A stretch of 23,732 nucleotides of DNA from NCBI RefSeq assembly GCF_000485595.1, contig NW_014577071.1, forward strand, positions 63,546 through 87,277, in the 5' to 3' direction. The stretch comes from Priapulus caudatus (lineage: Eukaryota; Priapulida; Priapulimorpha; Priapulimorphida; Priapulidae). How positions within the stretch are numbered: position 1 is the stretch's first letter; each line of letters begins with the position of its first letter. The position numbers were made by a program, and so were the translations under genes. The notes under the pieces were generated by a model that saw only the letters and a list, made by a program, of their open reading frames with translations, was not told where the DNA came from and made no database searches. Below are positions 19,001-23,732 of this stretch, one piece after another.

Positions 19001-20045
19001 CTGATTTTCGATGAAACCCACAGTACAGACCAAGAACAACGGTCAATGTCATAGCTGCCAATCAGTTATCTCGACTAAAGATTGTGCTTAATAATATAGA
19101 TGTGAAGTAGCAACTTTAATAAATAAACAGTGCTTTTTCATCGCGGATGTACACTGATATGGCAGAGAGGGGGTAACCGCTACGGACTGTATATCGAGAG
19201 CGGGACTAACTTCACCTAAACACATCGAATATTGCGGCTAGAATTACATTTATCTCATTTAATAGAAAGATTTAAACGAGTTATTCGGCTGTGCGGGGAA
19301 AACACAATATCAGTAAATTCTTCATGCCATTAAAATCCTACAAAATCCACGAAACACGATGAGCAATAAGCCGGTGTATAGCTGACTGTATGATTTTTAT
19401 GTACACGCAATGTGTATATATGGAGAACTTCCACATTCATAATGTGCTCCTGCCTGACCCAGAACTTGTACACATCGAATTCAACAACCCAGCTCACCAA
19501 CTTCCTATAAGGATTCACCCACTATAGGTTCGAACTACGAATCTAAAGAAGAAGAATAAAGAAGGCAGCGGGCACTTAAGTCTATCCTGCCAGCGGCGGC
19601 CACCACGAAACAGTGAGTCAGGAAATCGCCACCAGGGGGCGATGATGCACGTACGTACATGCCACCCTCGGTAACGATGGCAACCTGACCGCGACTAGCA
19701 AGGCAAACTCGGTGGAGGACGGAATACCGAAGGCAAAACAAACCGACGCAAATCTTGTGTTCAGGCAATGCAAATCATCAGCTCCGAAGAGGAAACGCGG
19801 GCGTAACCTCGGGCACTCATGCCGACAATCGGTCGGCCGAACGGACGACCGGAAACGAAAACAAGAGCGGAGCTATCGACGAGCTACCCGCACGATCAGT
19901 TCTGCGACTGACTGCCGGGTTAATGCTATGCACAGTATTGTGAGGAAAAGTTGCTGCAAAGGAAGTCACTTCACGAGTACGTCCGGATATCACGTGCACC
20001 GTCCGCGGAGGTGGAATATTATATGATCATACTAAAGGATACTAA
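19001..20045. other. Unannotated region
   Basis: No exon is recognised. Both strands carry unremarkable 60-100-codon frames over 19535-20026 that overlap each other. The only site of note is the CTCF-like core at 19629. Confidence 0.45.
19627..19642 (+). promoter_or_regulatory. CTCF-core-like site
   Basis: CGCCACCAGGGGGCGA contains CCACCAGGGGGC, which is the classic vertebrate-type CTCF core. Function is inferred from the motif only. Confidence 0.45.
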
Positions 20046-20099
20046 CACGCGCACGCGCACACACACGCGCGCACAAACACAAACAGACATGCGCACGCC
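20046..20099. repeat. (ACGC)/(AC) short repeat
   Basis: Alternating CGCGCACGCGCACACACACG with a looser ACAAACAC tail. Confidence 0.88.
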
Positions 20100-20190
20100 A
20101 TGCTGACTGAAATATACAAATATATACCTGGTCAGTACTTCTGCCATAAACTGCACATGTAAAAAACAAATGCACGCTGAGAGAGAGGTA

Positions 20191-20523
20191 TTCGATAGGT
20201 TTCCCTCGCGCCATGTTGACGGTCATCACTGCCTCGCTGCCCAGCGGGAGTCTTCCACACTGTAGCATCCCCCTCTCCCACTACCTCCTTCCCTCCTCCC
20301 CCTCTCCCTCTCTCCTCCCCATCCCTCCCTCTCTCCCTGCCCTCCCTCCATCACTGGCTCCTCCCTCTCCCCCCTCCTCCCCCTCCCTCCCTCCCTCCCT
20401 CCCCTTCCTACCTCCTCCCTCCCTCCCTCCATCACTGCACAGCAAGAGGCTTCCACGCTTCCCGCTCCCCTCCCGGCTTTCATCCCCCTCCCTCCCTCGC
20501 CGTCAACATGTGAACCTATCGAA
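20191..20523. repeat. Inverted repeat flanking a CCCT-rich tract
   Basis: TTCGATAGGTT plus CATGTTGACGG on the left (20191-20222) is the inverse of CCGTCAACATGTGAACCTATCGAA's halves on the right (20500-20523); the left arm has about nine extra bases. Between them lies a roughly 230-bp polypyrimidine tract of CCCTCC units (20265-20497). CATCACTGC followed by CAGC and CTTCCAC occurs twice inside (about 20225 and 20431), suggesting an internal duplication. It could be a fold-back element whose interior has been overrun by microsatellite; no target duplication was found. Confidence 0.7.
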
Positions 20524-20664
20524 CCCTCGCCTCGCTGCGCATATAGCGAACAGCTGATGGTGACCGTCGCGAAGGCTGAGTCGGCGCGCGGTGACGCATT
20601 CAGAGCACGGACGACACACGAGCAAGCCACTGGAGCGGCATGCACTGTACATATCGTTACAACC

Positions 20665-20708
20665 GGAGCAGCGAATACTGTCAAAGCTCTTTGACAGTAT
20701 TCGCCTCC
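20665..20708. repeat. Tight hairpin, 16-bp perfect arms with a 2-base loop
   Basis: GCGAATACTGTCAAAG and CTTTGACAGTATTCGC are exact inverse copies around CT (20671-20704). Outer bases CGGAG and CTCCG extend the pairing after a CA bulge. It is too symmetric to be chance. No terminator-type T run follows, and the flanks (TTACAAC, TCTACGAC) match only weakly as a target duplication. Confidence 0.93.
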
Positions 20709-21329
20709 GTCTACGACTTATATGCTCTCTCTACATCGCTACACCTAGGTAGGCGCGCTTGTTTAGTCCGGTGTCTCTAATCGCGATCGCATTTTTCTAG
20801 ATCTGCTAAAGAAAACTGTCACCCTGTAGAAAGTGACCTGTAACTGTGACCGCCACACTGGAATGGTCAGTATAAGGAGATCGATTGAGCTGGTGTGCCC
20901 CTCGTTGGGTCTCCTTGAAATTCAACTTGCGTAGCTTGCCAAACTTGAGTATTATTGAGATAATCAGGATAGCGACAGCGACTAGAAATCCAACTGGAGT
21001 CCCCCATACACACATCGACATACAAGGGAACTCCAGCAAATCAAACCACAACCGACCAAACAAGCACGCCCTCTAGCGACGAACACGACGCGCGCTGCAA
21101 GACACTTACCAGCGCCGTACGAGTGGATCACTGATAAACAAAGTAATGTTATAAGATTGCGCCGCTGTCATTGATTGTATCTTCGAACTTCGAACATACT
21201 GCCTAATTTTTTGGCATTCGATTATTAGTTATTTAATTAACACGCGGTCTATACACAAAAACTCGCGTTTGCGTAATTTCGAACGATAGTTTCTCGCAAA
21301 CTGAAAGATACGATGTATATATACGCATA
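20709..21329. other. Unannotated region with one CTCF-like half
   Basis: No gene recognised. On the minus strand CGCTAGAGGGCG (21067-21078) resembles a CTCF core lacking its first bases. Confidence 0.45.
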
Positions 21330-21905
21330 CAACGATTCATGTGGGGGCATGGCGTGTCACGCTGCATCGTTGGCTAGGGAGGCAGCGTGCATGCAATGGC
21401 ACATTGCGAGTATGCTGTCACGCTGCATCATGGTGTGGAGATCGTACATACAACGACATACGTGTCGTTGCATGGCGCTCTCCATCGCGTCATCATGACA
21501 AGACGAGATACAGAACTCACAGTGACACCGGCTATGCCTACACAGTTGATTAACCATGACAAGAAGCGATGTTCAAGGCATTAGGAAGGCGTGTAGAAGG
21601 CGCGGTATGGCAAACAGTAGTGGGCACGAACTTCGGGAATAGATGAATAGTGGCATGACGTGTTGGCGCATGGCATGTTATATTCCGGTTTGGCACGGTG
21701 TAACTGTATAACATGTCATGAAGTGGAATTTTATAACGCCACTGTTATGTGGCATGCTAAAGCGTAGTCTGGCAGAGTGTTGCATGTTTGTGTAGAGTTT
21801 GGCACGTTATTGCATGTCAGTAAGCAACAGCATGTTGTAGTGTGCTATGGTAATGTGTGGCATGTCATGGGGTGACAAGAGGTGGCATAACGTGGCATAG
21901 TGCAA
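21330..21905. repeat. Degenerate GGCATG/TGGCAYGTTRTG array
   Basis: TGGCATG, TGGCACG and GCATGTTA/CATGTCATG variants recur every 15-40 bases from about 21345, and densely over 21650-21900. An earlier part holds two related copies of ACAACGA...GCATGGCG (about 21329 and 21450) and GTCACGCTGCATC (about 21355 and 21418). CAACGACA/TGTCGTTG at 21451-21470 is an inverted repeat. It looks like a decayed satellite. Confidence 0.65.
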
Positions 21906-22369
21906 GTTGGATTTGTGACCATTCGAACCCAATTAAACTGAAAAGGTCATCTACCTCTGCTCGATAGATTATACTCCAGAACACGCTAATGACTTCAGCT
22001 TTGTAATGAATTTGTTAGTCAAATTTACTTAGAGTAATTACAATTCTAATCAAGGCGCAGATGACTACGCTAGCAATATCATTAACTGGGAGCAATCTAA
22101 ACGCCTATTGTTATCGCTCCTCTTTCATCTTTTATCGATAATAAAGTCGATGTACAGCTCATATTTCATACAGGGGAAATCTTCTCCCTTCATCTCGGTG
22201 TATAACGAAAGGTAGGCATACAGTCTAGAGTGTTTTTGCATCCGATACGGCGTGCCGTATTGGTCAACGGTATACGACGCCAAGAAACTAGAAGCCGGTG
22301 CTCTAAGAAGTGCTCAAATGGTCCGAATCAGCTTGCGCGCCACGTTCAGTATCATTGGGTCAGAAGAGA
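21906..22369. other. Unannotated region
   Basis: Unique AT-leaning sequence; no gene, RNA or repeat is recognised. Confidence 0.5.
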
Positions 22370-22444
22370 AAGATGGAGAGAGAGAGAGAGAAAAAGACAA
22401 AGAGAGAGAGAGGGAGAGGGGAGAGAGAGAGAGAGATAGAGAGA

Positions 22445-22482
<38 letters not shown>

Positions 22483-22740
22483 AAGAGAGAGAGAGACTGG
22501 GGTCAAGGATAGGGGACGGCCAGCAAGAGAGGGAGCGGCAAGACAAGCGACAGAAACAGTATCTAGTGGAGAGAGACAAATGCAGAGAAACAGATACAGA
22601 GTGATCAAGAGAGACCATAATCAAGAGAACGGGAGAGAGATGAAAAGATGGAGAGAGATGCGGGAGCGAAAAAGCAAGCTAGACATAGGCGAGAGAGAGG
22701 CAGATACAGTCGAGACGGACACAGACACAAAGAAACACGC
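22370..22740. repeat. GA-rich purine tract
   Basis: (GA)n and GAGAAA units are densest at 22374-22497 and then looser to 22740. Arg/Glu frames on the plus strand and Ser/Leu frames on the minus strand are repeat translations. Confidence 0.93.
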
Positions 22741-22750
22741 ACTGATGCAG

Positions 22751-22764
22751 ATATATATATATAT
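22751..22764. repeat. Short (AT)n
   Basis: Seven AT dinucleotides close the GA-rich tract. Confidence 0.9.
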
Positions 22765-23049
22765 CTTAGATTGCACTCACCTCCTCCTATCTCAGCCTTG
22801 ATATAGATGCTTTTGTCGACCTGGTCGGACGCATCATCGTCACCCTGTGTGAGAGAGAAAGATGGGACAGTGATTCTCAGTATACCGCACTGCACACTGT
22901 AGCTTCTATCGATCGGCGGGGACGCAGCACAGCACGAAATATTTTCAAGAAAATTCAATAAAGTAGTGCGAGAAAGAGCGCGGCGGGATGAGCTGACACA
23001 GAGAGAGAGCGCGTTGCCCGGGAGACTGTCACTACTTGTTCGGTCAACC

Positions 23050-23295
23050 GGATCACGCAGTCACACACGCGCATGCGCACGCGCACAGACGCGCGCACGC
23101 GTACACGCGCGCACCCGCATATACACCGAAATAAAAAGGCGCATGGGCGCACGAACAAACACAGGCACGCACGTACGCACGCGCATATACACCGAAATAA
23201 ATAGGAGCAGCATGGACGCACGAACAAACACAGGAACGCACGCACGCACGCGCATATACACCGAAATAAATAGGAGCAGCATGGACGCACGAACG
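23050..23295. repeat. 66/69-bp tandem repeat with ACGC linkers
   Basis: CGCATATACACCGAAATAAA begins copies at 23116, 23182 and 23251. Each continues GCATGG(A/G)CGCACGAACAAACACAGG and then (ACGC)n. Copy one is 66 bp and copy two 69 bp; the third breaks off into GA repeat after CACGAACGAGAG. Copies two and three are nearly identical. Both periods are multiples of three, so frames on both strands stay open, but only repeats surround them. Confidence 0.92.
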
Positions 23296-23732
23296 AGAGA
23301 AGAGAGAGAGAGACGAGAGAGAGAGAGGAGGAAGGAGAGAGAGAGATGCGAGGAGAGAGAGAGGAGAGAGAGAGAAGAGAGAGAGAGGAGAGAGAGGAGA
23401 TAAAGAAGAGAGGAGAGAGGTAGAGTAGGAGGGGAGAGAGGATGGAGAGGATGAGAGAGGGAGAGGAGAGATGAAGAGAGAAGAAAGAGGACGAGAGGAG
23501 AGAGATAACGGAAGGCATGGATAGCGAATAAGAACAAGAGAGGTGCAAGAAACAGCGAAACTGAGACAAGAAAGATGAATGAAACAGGTAGCTACGCTAT
23601 ATATATATATATATATATACTGAGAGAGAGAGAGAGAGAGAGACCGACTGAACGAGAGATACAGAGAGAGAGCACGGAGACGAGACGAGAGAGTCAGAGA
23701 TAGAAGAGGATCTAGAGAGAGTAGATGAGAGA
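23296..23732. repeat. GA-rich purine tract to window end, with (TA)n
   Basis: GAGAGAGGAGA variants fill 23296-23500 and resume at 23622-23642 after (TA)11 at 23598-23619. The remaining 90 bases are GA-rich. Low-complexity frames here are not genes. Confidence 0.93.

Noticed and set aside
20213-20557. Pro/Ser/Leu-rich frame
   Set aside because: Translation of the CCCTCC tract.

Overview
The window looks like non-coding, repeat-rich animal nuclear DNA. Microsatellites of many kinds are dense, and hexameric CCCTAA/TTAGGG telomere-type repeats sit inside it. Several sites match the core motif of CTCF, an insulator protein of bilaterian animals. There is no bacterial-style gene packing: no ribosome binding sites, operons, long ORFs or CRISPR arrays. 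The species cannot be named from the sequence. Most open frames are translations of simple repeats (poly-Leu/Ala, Arg-Glu, Cys-Val, Ser-Leu) and are not annotated as genes.

Layout. 0-2.4 kb: a GA microsatellite, a 16-bp minisatellite split by a 67-bp near-perfect palindrome, and a CTG-type trinucleotide tract interrupted by a 71-bp dispersed repeat. 2.4-3.2 kb: the best coding candidate, a 130-codon minus-strand reading frame with three RRGS sites, in GC- and CpG-rich DNA. 3.5-4.2 kb: GGCT and CT-rich tracts. 5.33-5.51 kb: a fold-back element with telomere repeats in its middle and a 9-bp target-site duplication. 6-9.7 kb: largely unique DNA with short CA/CG tracts. 9.78-9.99 kb: a possible minus-strand exon encoding a membrane segment followed by a basic stop-transfer stretch. 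10.2-10.4 kb: a second copy of the dispersed repeat beside a second palindrome. 10.5-14.3 kb: small tandem repeats and a TG tract.

14.38-15.23 kb: a transposon cluster. A roughly 670-bp fold-back element with an 8-bp target duplication has been interrupted by a 146-bp telomere-repeat fold-back with its own 9-bp duplication. A third telomere-repeat fold-back lies 28 bp downstream with an 8-bp duplication. 16.2-16.6 kb: a minisatellite with a perfect 83-bp higher-order duplication. 18.24-19.0 kb: a degenerate array of about 13 units of 50-80 bp, each beginning with a CTCF-core-like motif; canonical-looking CTCF cores also occur nearby. 20.2-20.7 kb: an inverted repeat around a CCCT-rich tract, and a 34-bp hairpin. 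21.3-21.9 kb: a degenerate GGCATG-rich array. 22.4-23.7 kb: GA-rich DNA and a 66/69-bp tandem repeat.

The most unusual content is the set of three short fold-back elements (146, 156 and 177 bp), each with telomere repeats between its arms and its own 8-9-bp target duplication but with unrelated terminal sequences. Next is the tandem array of CTCF-like sites. All calls were made by eye; no alignment or database search was run.
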